A stretch of 46,552 nt of DNA from an uncultured Lachnospiraceae bacterium (GCA_902767015.1 CACXFV010000109.1:1-46552), one strand, 5' to 3'; counted from the stretch's first letter, positions 34,185 to 42,905 are shown. Notes: a model not told the origin generated them from the sequence alone. Translations and numbers: made by a program.

Positions 34185-34865
34185 TTATTGCGTTATGGCT
34201 GCTTTTTCTGCCGTAAGCTTTGCTGATATCGTCTTTTCCTGATTTTCTATGTGTCTTTCGACATACTTCTTTGCTTCCACTACATTTTTCTTTTCAATCG
34301 CATTGATAATCAGTGCATGTTCCTCTGCCAAAAGACTACTGTCATCTTTTATGTATTCCAAACGGTACCGGTACATCTGCTCCCGAAGATTATTTAGTAT
34401 CTGTATCAGCCGTTTATTATCTGTAATCTGATATATCTTATCATGAAATCTGACATCTGCCTCCGCTACCTTCGTCAAATCCTGTTGTGCCAATGTCTCT
34501 TTAAATTCCTGATGAAGTGCCTTTAATTCAAGGATGTCTTCCTCCTCCGCCTTCTCACAGGCAAGCTCCACGGCAAGCTGCTCCAAATTCATTCTTACCT
34601 CAAGGACATCCCGCAAATCTTTCAGTGTAATCTCTGATACAACAGCTCCTTTTCTCGGTGTCATTACCACAAGACCCTCCAGTTCCAGCTTTCTGATTGC
34701 CTCACGTATCGGTGTCCTTGATACCCCCAGCTTGTTCGCCAGAGAAATCTCCATCAGCCTCTCTCCCGGCTCAATCTGACCTTTTAAAATCGCCTCTCGA
34801 AGTGTAATAAACACAACGTCGCGAAGCGGCAGATAATTGTCAATAATCATTTTTATATCCTGCAT
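34185..34865 (-). CDS. GntR-family transcriptional regulator, FadR/FCD subfamily
   Basis: A 226-residue DNA-binding regulator. The N-terminal winged helix has REAILKGQIEPGERLMEISLANKLGVSRTPIREAIRKLELEGLV, a canonical GntR helix-turn-helix. The C-terminal FCD domain keeps the metal/ligand residues seen in this family: Asp and His in DVRFHDKIYQ, His in AEEHALIINAIE and His in YVERHIENQE. The ligand is probably a small organic acid, but cannot be named. It follows ispE by 23 bp on the same strand, an operon arrangement with no obvious functional link. Confidence 0.93.
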   Translation of the reverse strand: MQDIKMIIDNYLPLRDVVFITLREAILKGQIEPGERLMEISLANKLGVSRTPIREAIRKLELEGLVVMTPRKGAVVSEITLKDLRDVLEVRMNLEQLAVELACEKAEEEDILELKALHQEFKETLAQQDLTKVAEADVRFHDKIYQITDNKRLIQILNNLREQMYRYRLEYIKDDSSLLAEEHALIINAIEKKNVVEAKKYVERHIENQEKTISAKLTAEKAAITQ

Positions 34866-34888
34866 TCATACACCTTCTCTCTTTTCCA

Positions 34889-35785
34889 TCACTGCGTGGT
34901 TTTTCTTCCCGCACCCGGCAAAAATACATCTGTCACAAACAACTGCTTTGCGTAATTAAGCTCCTTCAGCTTTTCCTTTGCGATGTATGCCTCCTCAGAT
35001 GTTTCAAACAATCCAAACACAGTCGGACCACTTCCGCTCATAATGGCATTGATGGCATGATTCTCAAGCATAACCTCTTTAATCTCCTGTATCCTCGGAT
35101 ACTGCTCTATCGTTACTGTCTCCAGGACATTGCCAAGTCTCGATGCAATACCGCCCAAATCCCTATTCTTCAGTGCCTCTATCATTCCATCAATATCCGG
35201 ATGCTGCTTTACTTCATCCAGCTTAAGATGCTCATACACAAATCTTGTGGAGACACTGATTGGCGGCTTGGCAATCAGAATCGGACATTTTACCATATCC
35301 GGCAGCCTCGTGAGTTTCTCACCGATTCCCTCTGACAGCGCTGTTCCCCGCATCAGACAGTACGGAACATCTGCCCCCAACTTAACGCCTCTTTCCATCA
35401 GTTCTCTTAAATTAAGTCCAAGGTTAAACAGCTTATTCATTCCAAAGAGTACACTTGCCGCATCTGTGCTGCCTCCTGCCATTCCTCCTGACACTGGAAT
35501 AAATTTCTTGATATATATATGAACACCTTCCTTGATATCAAATTCCTCTATCAACAGCTTCGCCGCCTTGTAGGCAATATTATTCTCATTGTTGGGAACA
35601 TAAAAAACATTGGACTCAATCTCAATCTGCCCTGTGGAATTTCTGATAATCTCAATCCCATCATACAGACTGACTGTCTGCATAATCATCCTTACCTCGT
35701 GATATCCATCCTCTCGCTTTCGCAGCACATCAAGAGCAAGGTTAATCTTTCCATATGCTTTGAGAAATATTCTGTCATCTAACAT
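34889..35785 (-). CDS. ispE: 4-diphosphocytidyl-2-C-methyl-D-erythritol kinase
   Basis: A 298-residue GHMP kinase of the MEP isoprenoid pathway; it phosphorylates CDP-methylerythritol at the 2-hydroxyl using ATP. It begins LKAYGKINLALDVLRKREDGYHEVRMIMQ, has the ATP loop PVSGGMAGGSTDAASVL, the ADVPYCLMRGTALSEGIGE segment and the C-terminal GHMP motif MSGSGPTVFGLF. Length is usual. GAAAGGA precedes the ATG. It shares a transcript with the downstream FadR-type regulator and has a clear promoter. Confidence 0.97.
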   Translation of the reverse strand: MLDDRIFLKAYGKINLALDVLRKREDGYHEVRMIMQTVSLYDGIEIIRNSTGQIEIESNVFYVPNNENNIAYKAAKLLIEEFDIKEGVHIYIKKFIPVSGGMAGGSTDAASVLFGMNKLFNLGLNLRELMERGVKLGADVPYCLMRGTALSEGIGEKLTRLPDMVKCPILIAKPPISVSTRFVYEHLKLDEVKQHPDIDGMIEALKNRDLGGIASRLGNVLETVTIEQYPRIQEIKEVMLENHAINAIMSGSGPTVFGLFETSEEAYIAKEKLKELNYAKQLFVTDVFLPGAGRKTTQ

Positions 35786-35838
35786 ATTGCTGTATCCTTT
35801 CTAAATTCTTATGCTGTAGGTTACAAATCTTTGTATAC

Positions 35839-35867
35839 ATTGTACAATATAAAAACATAATTTACAA
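35839..35867 (-). promoter_or_regulatory. Sigma-A promoter for ispE and the FadR-type gene
   Basis: Minus-strand TTGTAA (35862-35867), 17 bases, TACAAT (35839-35844). Confidence 0.6.
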
Positions 35868-35875
35868 TATTTCCC

Positions 35876-35903
35876 TCAAGAAATTACTTACTTTTTCCGA
35901 TAA
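35876..35903 (+). promoter_or_regulatory. Possible sigma-D (flagellar-type) promoter
   Basis: TCCGATAA at 35896-35903 matches the GCCGATAA/T -10 element of sigma-28/sigma-D. A TCAAGAAA block at 35876-35883 stands at about the right distance for the -35. No sigma-A TATAAT is placed as well. Confidence 0.4.
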
Positions 35904-35967
35904 CAACTATAAGATGTGGAGTTTTGCACATTCATGTCTGAATAAAAATACCAAGGAGGGTTAACTT

Positions 35968-36567
35968 ATGGACATTAATGGAGTTTCAAGTACGAGTACC
36001 AGTGCCACCTCATCTGCTTCCGGCACACGCGCTGCAAGCCATGCAGCTAAGACTTCCGCTGATACTTCAGTCAAGAGTACAGGTACGGAGACCGCTGCTG
36101 TATATGAAAAGTCTGCCGCTGCTAAGAATGCTGCCGGCAATCCAGAACTGGTTGCGAAGCTGAAAGCGGACACCCAGAACAGACTGACACAAATGCAGAA
36201 TCTTGTTTCAGAGATGTTTTCTAAACAGGGAAAGGCTTTTTCTACTGCTGATGAAATGTGGAAGAAGTTAGCGAGTGGTGACTTTACCGTAGATGCCAAG
36301 ACAGCACAGGAGGCAAAGGATGCCATTTCTGATGACGGATACTGGGGCGTGAACCAGACCTCACAGAGAATCTTTGATTTTGCTGTATCATTATCCGGAG
36401 GAGATTCTGAGAAAATGGATAAGATGCTGGAGGCATTTAAGAAAGGCTTTAGTCAGGCTACCAAGACATGGGGACGGGATTTACCGGATATTTCAAGTAA
36501 GACCTATGATTCCGTACTTCAGAAATTTGAAGACTACAAAAAACAAAATTCAACCACCGTTGAATAG
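35968..36567 (+). CDS. Conserved small cytosolic or exported protein, unknown function
   Basis: A 199-residue protein. The N-terminal 60 residues are Ser/Thr/Ala-rich and probably disordered (MDINGVSSTSTSATSS...), like the N-termini of flagellar export substrates. The C-terminal 140 residues look globular: NRLTQMQNLVSEMFSKQGKAF, ISDDGYWGVNQTSQRIFDFAV, LSGGDSEKMDKMLEAFKKGF and TWGRDLPDISSKTYDSVLQKFE. I recall similar proteins in clostridia, sometimes labelled hydrogenase component G, a name with no support here. AAGGAGGG lies upstream of the ATG. It stands alone, between a flagellar-like promoter and a strong terminator. Confidence 0.85.
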   Translation: MDINGVSSTSTSATSSASGTRAASHAAKTSADTSVKSTGTETAAVYEKSAAAKNAAGNPELVAKLKADTQNRLTQMQNLVSEMFSKQGKAFSTADEMWKKLASGDFTVDAKTAQEAKDAISDDGYWGVNQTSQRIFDFAVSLSGGDSEKMDKMLEAFKKGFSQATKTWGRDLPDISSKTYDSVLQKFEDYKKQNSTTVE

Positions 36568-36568
36568 A

Positions 36569-36597
36569 AAAGGGTGCCCTTGCGGGCACTCTTTTTA
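36569..36597 (+). terminator. Intrinsic terminator
   Basis: AGGGTGCCC, loop TTGC, GGGCACTCT, then TTTT. It directly follows the stop of the preceding gene. Confidence 0.92.
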
Positions 36598-36673
36598 CTT
36601 TAGTCATATCTGTCATATTTTTTTATATCCTGCATAGATTATTATAAGCATATTTAAATGGCAGGCAGTGTCA

Positions 36674-37147
36674 ATGAAGTATAAATCTGTTAATTCTAAC
36701 GAAAAGACCGGAAAAAATGTTTCTGAGATAACATCAGCATTTATTCTGATGATATGCATGTGTATGACAATATGCGCTATCCTCTGCTCATGCAGTTTTC
36801 AGGGTTCTGATACCGATTCGGCTAAATTGCGGGATATGGACTTTGGGATTGTGCCGGAGGAAAATGTGCCGGATGAGCTCAGGGCAATCATTGATGAACG
36901 AAAAGAAAAACTCTTTAAAACTACCTTCGAGGATGGAAAAAATCTTTACATCGTAATCGGTTACGGCAAGCAACCCACCGGTGGTTACAGCATAAAAGTC
37001 AATGAACTGTATGAAACCAAAAATTCACTGCATATTGAAACCGAGTTTGTCGGTCCATCAAAAAATGAATCTGTGACGCAGGCTGTTTCGTATCCATACA
37101 TCGTTGTAAAAACCACCTTCATCGATAAGCCGGTGGTATTCTCTTAG
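36674..37147 (+). CDS. PrcB-like lipoprotein
   Basis: About 157 residues. The N-terminus is long and basic before a hydrophobic segment (FILMICMCMTICAILCSC) with a probable lipobox. The C-terminal domain, LYIVIGYGKQPTGGYSIKVNELYETKNSLHIETEFVGP..., matches the PrcB C-terminal domain first described from a protease complex of Treponema; in Firmicutes it is a common small secreted domain of unknown role. The Shine-Dalgarno is weak (GGCAGG), and a GTG two codons earlier is possible. It sits 54 bp before the SPOCS/LysM gene on the same strand, so a sporulation role is possible. Confidence 0.82.
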   Translation: MKYKSVNSNEKTGKNVSEITSAFILMICMCMTICAILCSCSFQGSDTDSAKLRDMDFGIVPEENVPDELRAIIDERKEKLFKTTFEDGKNLYIVIGYGKQPTGGYSIKVNELYETKNSLHIETEFVGPSKNESVTQAVSYPYIVVKTTFIDKPVVFS

Positions 37148-37201
37148 AGACCGACCGGAAAACGCGCGTATCAAATAAAAACTGAAAGGGGTAATACTAA
37201 G

Positions 37202-38752
37202 TTGTCACTTATTAAAAAAAATGTTCACATGAATAATATCAGAGGAAAAATTGTCAGTCAGATTACCTTAGATGATGATATCAATGTACCTGACCGTCTG
37301 CCCGATATTTCCAGCAAAATAACTGAAAACGGAAGCATTATGGTTGATTCTGTCAAAGCAGCACAAAACAAAATCTCCATTCAGGGCAAATTGAAATTTC
37401 AAATGATGTATAAAGCCGGCTCCGGCGACATGCAGATACATAAACTGGAAAATTCCATCAGTTTTGACGAAATCGTTAATATGGAGGGCATTGAAGACGG
37501 GGACACCATCAATGTTGACCTTGTCATCGATGATCTGTCCATCAGCGTCATCAATTCAAGAAAAATCAGCGTAAAGGCCGTCATCACCGTCACTGCCATC
37601 GCCGAGAATATTAATGATGAAGAATTTGCCACCGACATTCAGGCAGATGATATTGAATATATCAAGGATTCCATTGAACTGACGCAGATTGCGATTAAGA
37701 AAAAAGATTTGTTGCGCATCAAGGAGGAGATTAACCTTATTTCCGGCAAACTCAATATCAATGAGATTATCTGGACTACTGCCAATCTGACAGGAAGCAA
37801 TGTAAAATTGATGGAAGATAAAATTCTGGTAAGCGGTGAGATTGCCGTCTTTGTTCTTTATTCTTCCGAGGAAGGTCCCCTGCAATGGACCAACGCTTCC
37901 ATCCCATTCAGCGGAACAATTGAAGTTCCCGGCTGCAGCGAAGAACTGATACCGAATATTGATTTAAAGCTTACCGGTGTGGAAATCGAGGCAAAGCCTG
38001 ATTTTGACGGTGAGCAGCGTGTACTTTCTCTGGATGGCATTATTACGGTGGATATAAAATTATATGAGGAACAGCATTTTGATATTGTAAAGGATGCCTA
38101 TTCCCGAAAAAAAGAGATTATTTTAAAAACCAAAGATACAGAATATGAAAATCTCTTAATGAAAAATGTGACAAAATGCAAAGTATCCGATAAAATTAAC
38201 CCGGGTAATATTGATGACTCCCATATTATGCAGATATGCAGCTGTACGGGGGATGTCAAAATTGACGATACTTCTATCCGGGAGGATGGTATCGCCGTGG
38301 AAGGTGTGTTATTTCTGACGATTTTATATATCTGCTCTGATGACGCAAATCCTCTGCGCTGCATTAACACCAACATTCCTTTCTCACAGATGATTGACGT
38401 AAATGACATCAAAGAGAATAGTGTGTTCAGCATTCGCGCCACACCTGAACAGATTTCAACAAATATGTCCGGCAGTGACGAGATTGAAGTAAAATCTGTC
38501 CTTGCTCTTGACTGTATCGTGTTTGATAAACTCACAAGTCCTGTCGTCACCGAAATCGACGAGGAAGATTATGACATGGACAAAATCAGTGAGCTTCCCG
38601 GCATCGTGGGATACGTTTGCAAAAATGGTGATACCTTATGGAGTATCGCCAAAAAGTTCTACACCACCGTTGACTGCCTGCGGGAGGTCAATGAAATCGG
38701 AAATGAAGTGGAAGCCGGTCAAATGCTGGTGGTAGTGAAAAAGATACGGTAA
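37202..38752 (+). CDS. SPOCS (DUF3794) and LysM domain spore protein
   Basis: A 516-residue protein with three SPOCS-type domains (roughly 30-160, 165-300 and 310-450), each with alternating beta strands such as VDSVKAAQNKISIQGKLKFQMMY, NVKLMEDKILVSGEIAVFVLY and DVKIDDTSIREDGIAVEGVLFLTILYI. A C-terminal LysM follows (GYVCKNGDTLWSIAKKFYTTVDCLREVNEIGNEV), for glycan binding. It lacks a signal peptide, as expected for a protein made in the mother cell and placed on the spore. The likely start is TTG at 37202, ten bases after GAAAGGGG; the first ATG has no Shine-Dalgarno. Confidence 0.93.
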   Translation: MSLIKKNVHMNNIRGKIVSQITLDDDINVPDRLPDISSKITENGSIMVDSVKAAQNKISIQGKLKFQMMYKAGSGDMQIHKLENSISFDEIVNMEGIEDGDTINVDLVIDDLSISVINSRKISVKAVITVTAIAENINDEEFATDIQADDIEYIKDSIELTQIAIKKKDLLRIKEEINLISGKLNINEIIWTTANLTGSNVKLMEDKILVSGEIAVFVLYSSEEGPLQWTNASIPFSGTIEVPGCSEELIPNIDLKLTGVEIEAKPDFDGEQRVLSLDGIITVDIKLYEEQHFDIVKDAYSRKKEIILKTKDTEYENLLMKNVTKCKVSDKINPGNIDDSHIMQICSCTGDVKIDDTSIREDGIAVEGVLFLTILYICSDDANPLRCINTNIPFSQMIDVNDIKENSVFSIRATPEQISTNMSGSDEIEVKSVLALDCIVFDKLTSPVVTEIDEEDYDMDKISELPGIVGYVCKNGDTLWSIAKKFYTTVDCLREVNEIGNEVEAGQMLVVVKKIR

Positions 38753-38827
38753 ACGAATTTTTCAAAGTATAAGAATCTTTGATAACATAATTTAATAACA
38801 TAATTTTACAGCATATTTTTACAGCAT

Positions 38828-38886
38828 AAGAATCGCGAAATATCTGTCACACAAACCATGTGTTACAAATTTCGCGATTCTTTTAT
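38828..38886. terminator. Bidirectional terminator between convergent genes
   Basis: A 14-bp stem (AAGAATCGCGAAAT and its complement) with an inner TGTCACAC/TGTGTTACA pairing and a T-run on the plus strand. It separates the SPOCS and SH3 genes. Confidence 0.85.
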
Positions 38887-38916
38887 CTTTGTCAGATAAC
38901 TTTTCACTGCGGCCAC

Positions 38917-39528
38917 TTACTCGATATCGCAGAACGTCGTTGATATGTAACCAATCTGGCCGTCACTTACATAGATGGCTATCCAATGTTTTGTGCACCC
39001 CGACGGCTCAATATTATACCTGTCGCCTGCTCTTGCCGTTCCCATGATATTGTTGCCTACATCTCTGTCTGAACGTATATTACAGCCATTTTTCACGACT
39101 GCCACTGTTCCATTGACAGCCACCGTCTGTTCCTCTTTTATCTGCTCACTGCTTTGTGGTTCAGTCGTTAGCGGCTGCGCAGTTTCTTCTTCCCGCTGCC
39201 CACTGCCCTGAATCAGATTTTCATCCGAAGTCTCGGATTTGTAATTATACGGCTGTGTATCTGTCTGTACCTGACTTTCAATCAGCTTCTCCGTTGTGCT
39301 TTCGTCCTGACCTATATTATCTTCGTCACCAGACATCACCTCAGAAATATCTTCAATATTGACAATTGACTGATTACCCGGTCTGGTCTCCGACAATATT
39401 GCTTCCTCATCTTCGCGGACATTATCATTCGCCTTGGATTCATTACCGGTAAACATTACAATACATAAGGTAATACATATTGTCAAATTCACAACCAGTG
39501 CTGTTATGATAAAACTCCTTCTGCTCAC
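38917..39528 (-). CDS. Membrane-anchored bacterial SH3-domain protein
   Basis: A 203-residue protein with one N-terminal membrane segment (IITALVVNLTICITLCIVMF), a 100-residue acidic, Glu/Ser/Thr/Gln-rich linker, and a C-terminal SH3_3 domain (VAVVKNGCNIRSDRDVGNNIMGTARAGDRYNI..., ending GYISTTFCDIE). SH3_3 domains bind peptidoglycan or proteins at the wall. It begins with GTG, six bases after GAGG. It lies 59 bp downstream of another small membrane protein gene and is likely co-transcribed. Confidence 0.87.
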   Translation of the reverse strand: MSRRSFIITALVVNLTICITLCIVMFTGNESKANDNVREDEEAILSETRPGNQSIVNIEDISEVMSGDEDNIGQDESTTEKLIESQVQTDTQPYNYKSETSDENLIQGSGQREEETAQPLTTEPQSSEQIKEEQTVAVNGTVAVVKNGCNIRSDRDVGNNIMGTARAGDRYNIEPSGCTKHWIAIYVSDGQIGYISTTFCDIE

Positions 39529-39587
39529 ATTATACCTCGATTCTGTGCCTTCTTTGTAGATTCTGAATATAGCTCACTCTCCAACCG

Positions 39588-40040
39588 TTATCCCTCATCA
39601 TCCCCATCATGATTAAATTCAATCTTCTCGCCCCTCTTGTATACTCTCATATTTCCAACGGACTCGTGAAAATCTCCCCCGCCATAATCTAATGTATAGA
39701 TATCTGCTCCATGATGGCGTCCCTGCCTGTCGCCATCGTGATGATATTGCATCGGTTCACCTGTGATACTGCCGGACTGCATTCTGTCATAATATCTGAC
39801 TTTCCTCTTCCCATGACTTTTCGCCGGATTCCGAAGACTCGGATTACTCATATCCAATATCTTATCGGCTTCCCCCGCAACAAAAGCCATAAACAGCAAC
39901 AGTACAGATAATGCTGCACCACACAGGGCAAGCAGAGCAAGTTGATAATTCTCATTCATGATGGCAATTCCGGTAATGGTAAAGGAGGTAATCACCATAC
40001 ATACTGCCAGCATCTCCTTAAATGTTACTCTTGAATCCAT
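39588..40040 (-). CDS. Small two-segment membrane protein, unknown function
   Basis: A 150-residue protein with two hydrophobic segments (about 10-30 and 36-60) and a soluble His/Asp/Gly-rich C-terminal half (RKVRYYDRMQ, YHHDGDRQGRHHGADIYTLDYGGGDFHES). I do not recognise the family. AGAGG is seven bases before the ATG at 40040. It precedes the SH3 protein gene and may act with it at the cell surface or in spore formation. Confidence 0.75.
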   Translation of the reverse strand: MDSRVTFKEMLAVCMVITSFTITGIAIMNENYQLALLALCGAALSVLLLFMAFVAGEADKILDMSNPSLRNPAKSHGKRKVRYYDRMQSGSITGEPMQYHHDGDRQGRHHGADIYTLDYGGGDFHESVGNMRVYKRGEKIEFNHDGDDEG

Positions 40041-40197
40041 AATCTGTCCTCTCATAATTTGAATTATAATACTTTCTTAGTATACCATATTTTATTACAA
40101 TAAAACAGATTGCAATTAAATCTTTTTTATAATATTATTATATTGGCGTTGCAATTTACGCAATTATATTGGCACATCCGCAGAAAAGAGGATTAAC

Positions 40198-40920
40198 ATG
40201 ATACGACTAATACTTATCGCGATATTTTTATTCTTTTTCTTTTTAATCAGCATACCATTATTCTTAATTGAATGGCTGTTAGGCAAGATTAGTATGAATG
40301 CCAGACACCGCTCCAGCCGTTTTATTGTGGCTTCTGCTTTCAGAATGTGCATGCTGATTGCCGGTGTGAAAGTGGAAGTTACCGGTAAAGAGAATATTCC
40401 GGAAGGTGCCTGTCTGTTTGTGGCAAATCACAATGGTTTTTTTGATATACTTGTCTCCTATGTGGTTACCAAAAAAGTAATGGGATTCATTTCCAAAAAG
40501 GAGATTAAAAAGGTTCCACTGCTCAACATATGGATGTATTATGTCAACTGTCTTTTTATTGACAGAGAAAATATCCGCGAGGGGCTCAAGACCATTCTAA
40601 AAGCAGCCGAATGTATCAAGAGCGGTATTTCCATATTCGTGTTCCCTGAAGGCACACGCTCAAAGACTGGCAAGATGGCACCATTTAAAGAAGGCTCTAT
40701 GAAAATGGCAGAAAAATCCAACGGTATTATTGTACCGGTTGCCCTTACCGGAACTGCCGAAATTCTCGAAAAGAGCTTTCCTCGAATCAAGTCCGGAACA
40801 GTTACCATAGATTATGGTACCCCAATTAACACCAATGAGATGTCCAGAGAAGAGAAGAAGTTTCTCGGTGCCTACACACAGCAGAAAATACAGGAGATGC
40901 TTGATAAGCGGGTATCCTGA
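40198..40920 (+). CDS. plsC: 1-acyl-sn-glycerol-3-phosphate acyltransferase
   Basis: A 240-residue membrane enzyme that acylates lysophosphatidic acid to phosphatidic acid. It has an N-terminal membrane segment, the catalytic NHNGFFDI (HX4D), the VNCLFIDREN block, the glycerol-phosphate motif FPEGTRSKTG and VPVALTGT. GAGGA precedes the ATG. A direct repeat ATTATATTGGC occurs twice in the 60 bp upstream, with a GCGT/ACGC pair between, which could be an operator. Its stop codon abuts that of cls on the other strand. Confidence 0.95.
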   Translation: MIRLILIAIFLFFFFLISIPLFLIEWLLGKISMNARHRSSRFIVASAFRMCMLIAGVKVEVTGKENIPEGACLFVANHNGFFDILVSYVVTKKVMGFISKKEIKKVPLLNIWMYYVNCLFIDRENIREGLKTILKAAECIKSGISIFVFPEGTRSKTGKMAPFKEGSMKMAEKSNGIIVPVALTGTAEILEKSFPRIKSGTVTIDYGTPINTNEMSREEKKFLGAYTQQKIQEMLDKRVS

Positions 40921-42411
40921 TCACATCAACGGTGCAAACAGTCTTGAAATCTGCTCTTTCACCCTGATTCCCATCGTTCTGCGGTCATAATCATATTTTG
41001 TCATCTCACTGCATCTTGTGAGGTCGTTTAAAAATATTTTTTCTAACTCCATGGAAACCTCCGCAGAATATATCACCGCATTGACCTCAAAATCAAGCCC
41101 AAAGCTTCTGACATCCATATTAGCAGTACCATAACAGCTCACAATGCCATCCACCACCATTCCTTTCGCATGCAGGAAACCATCATCAAAGCAATAGCAC
41201 CTTGCTCCCGATTCCAGCAAATCTCCCGCATATGAGTAAGTAATCCAGTACACAAAGGGATGATCCGGCTTACATGGAATCATCAGTCTCACATCTATCC
41301 CCGAAAGTGCTGCAATCTTCAATGACTGCAAAACCGCCTCATCAGGAATAAAATAAGGTGTCTGGATATAAATTCTCTCCTTTGCCTTATTAATCAGCCT
41401 GAGATAATTATCCCTGATTTCCTGCCTTTTAGAGTCCGGTCCGCTGGTAATAATCTGTATTCCCATCTTTTCTTTTCTTAGTCGGATTTTATTATTAAAG
41501 TATTGTGGCGAATTAATTTTAAACAGATTTTCCTTAGTGGCATAATTCCAATCCAGCATAAATCTCAGATGCAATGCATTGACCGCCTCGCCTCTGATTT
41601 CAAAATGTGTGTCTCTCCAATGTCCAAACTTCTGCACCCGGTCAATATACTCATCACCTATGTTAAACCCGCCAACATATGCCATATTTCCATCTATCAC
41701 CGCTATTTTTCTGTGATTTCTGTAATTAATCCTAAATTGAAAAATTCCCAGAAATGCCGGAAAAAATTCCCCTGTCTTAATGCCCGCCTTTTTCATTCTT
41801 CTTAGATTCGCCGCCCCTATCTTGCGGCTTCCCAGACTATCATAGAGCACTCTTACCTCTACTCCATGCCTCACTCTCTCCTCAAGCACCTCCAAAATTT
41901 CATCAAACAACTCTCCTTTGCTGATGATATAATACTGTAAATGAATAAACTTCCTGGCATGCCGCATCCCGTCAAGTAGTGCCGCAAACTTGTCGTCTCC
42001 ATCCGTAAAAATCCTGACATCATTGTTTTCACAGTATTCTGCCTTTCCGGTCTCTAGATTATACAGTACCAAATCCTTATAGTCCATCAGCCGCTCATCT
42101 GTTATATGAAATTTATCTCCAAATTCATTGTTAAATATGGTATTTTCCTGTTCCTTGATGGCGGCATTTATCTCATCCTCTACCTCTTTTATTCTGAACA
42201 TTTTCGATTTATTCAAATCCTGCCCAATCACAAGGTACAAAAAGAAGCCTACAATCGGAATAAAGTACAAAATCAGGAGCCATGCCCACACGGCCTTTGT
42301 ATCACGCCGTTGAAAAAAAATGATAACAATACTCAGAATAATGTTAATGTAAAATGTATTTGCCAACATCCACTGCCATATTCCGCCTGCCAGTTCATAT
42401 AATTTGTCCAT
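40921..42411 (-). CDS. cls: Cardiolipin synthase
   Basis: A 496-residue phospholipase-D-superfamily enzyme that joins two phosphatidylglycerols into cardiolipin. It has two N-terminal membrane segments (about 12-30 and 37-60) and two HKD motifs: HRKIAVIDGNMAYVGGFNIGDEYI and HAKGMVVDGIVSCYGTANMD. IQTPYFIPDEAVL is another family segment. Length is normal. GAGG lies close before the ATG at 42411; the longer frame has none. Confidence 0.96.
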   Translation of the reverse strand: MDKLYELAGGIWQWMLANTFYINIILSIVIIFFQRRDTKAVWAWLLILYFIPIVGFFLYLVIGQDLNKSKMFRIKEVEDEINAAIKEQENTIFNNEFGDKFHITDERLMDYKDLVLYNLETGKAEYCENNDVRIFTDGDDKFAALLDGMRHARKFIHLQYYIISKGELFDEILEVLEERVRHGVEVRVLYDSLGSRKIGAANLRRMKKAGIKTGEFFPAFLGIFQFRINYRNHRKIAVIDGNMAYVGGFNIGDEYIDRVQKFGHWRDTHFEIRGEAVNALHLRFMLDWNYATKENLFKINSPQYFNNKIRLRKEKMGIQIITSGPDSKRQEIRDNYLRLINKAKERIYIQTPYFIPDEAVLQSLKIAALSGIDVRLMIPCKPDHPFVYWITYSYAGDLLESGARCYCFDDGFLHAKGMVVDGIVSCYGTANMDVRSFGLDFEVNAVIYSAEVSMELEKIFLNDLTRCSEMTKYDYDRRTMGIRVKEQISRLFAPLM

Positions 42412-42450
42412 ATTAACCTCGTTTCCCTGCTGCTTTATGCCACCGGGCAC

Positions 42451-42555
42451 TAAGGAACTGTATATTAATAACTTAACCGGTTTTTGAGCCGAAATGCCTT
42501 ATGTGTAAGCATTTCAACCCAAAAACTGTAAAGTTTAATTATATACAATTCCTAA
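42451..42555. repeat. 105-bp imperfect palindrome, MITE-like
   Basis: Arms of 47 bp (42451-42497 and 42509-42555) match at about 35 positions around an 11-base loop CTTATGTGTAA. The outer ends share AGGAAYTGTATAT, and the inner stem shares GAAATGC and TTTTTG. Confidence 0.85.
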
Positions 42556-42678
42556 TAACAATATGCGCAATATTCCCTCATTTTATCAACTGAAAAATGT
42601 TATTATAGAAAATTATTGTAATTTTATCACATCAATGCTAAAATGTATATAATTGTGCGGCGATTTTATAGATTTTTT

Positions 42679-42858
42679 GTAACTATTCAGCACCTGAGAT
42701 AATTCATAAAATATCAGGCAGGGAGCTTGCTCACTGAATAATATTTTATGAATTACCTCAGGCGGACAAGACGCTTTAGCGTCTCTGAACGCCCACAGTA
42801 CGGGAATGCAATATTCTAAGAATGTTGCATTCCCGTACTTGAGGTACTGAATAGTTAC
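42679..42858. mobile_element. 180-bp MITE-like element with terminal inverted repeats
   Basis: Terminal repeats of 17 bp, GTAACTATTCAG(C/T)ACCT, differ at one base. Inside are a 22-bp inverted repeat (42693-42714 with 42741-42762), AGACGCT/AGCGTCT (42769-42784), and a 15-bp perfect stem (42797-42811 with 42825-42839). It has no coding capacity. A partial copy lies at 34110. Mobility would need a transposase elsewhere. Confidence 0.85.
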
Positions 42859-42905
42859 GATTTTTTATAACGCCCACTACAATTAACTAACAAAATTACA
42901 TATCA

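Larger units (their letters stand above)
42412..42905. other. Repeat-bearing intergenic region
   Basis: No gene. It holds two palindromic elements (42451-42555 and 42679-42858) separated by AT-rich sequence. Confidence 0.7.

Noticed and set aside
35961-36326. 121-codon minus-strand ORF with a hydrophobic product
   Set aside because: It is the exact antisense of the Ser/Ala-rich start of the plus-strand gene at 35968, which has a promoter, Shine-Dalgarno and terminator.
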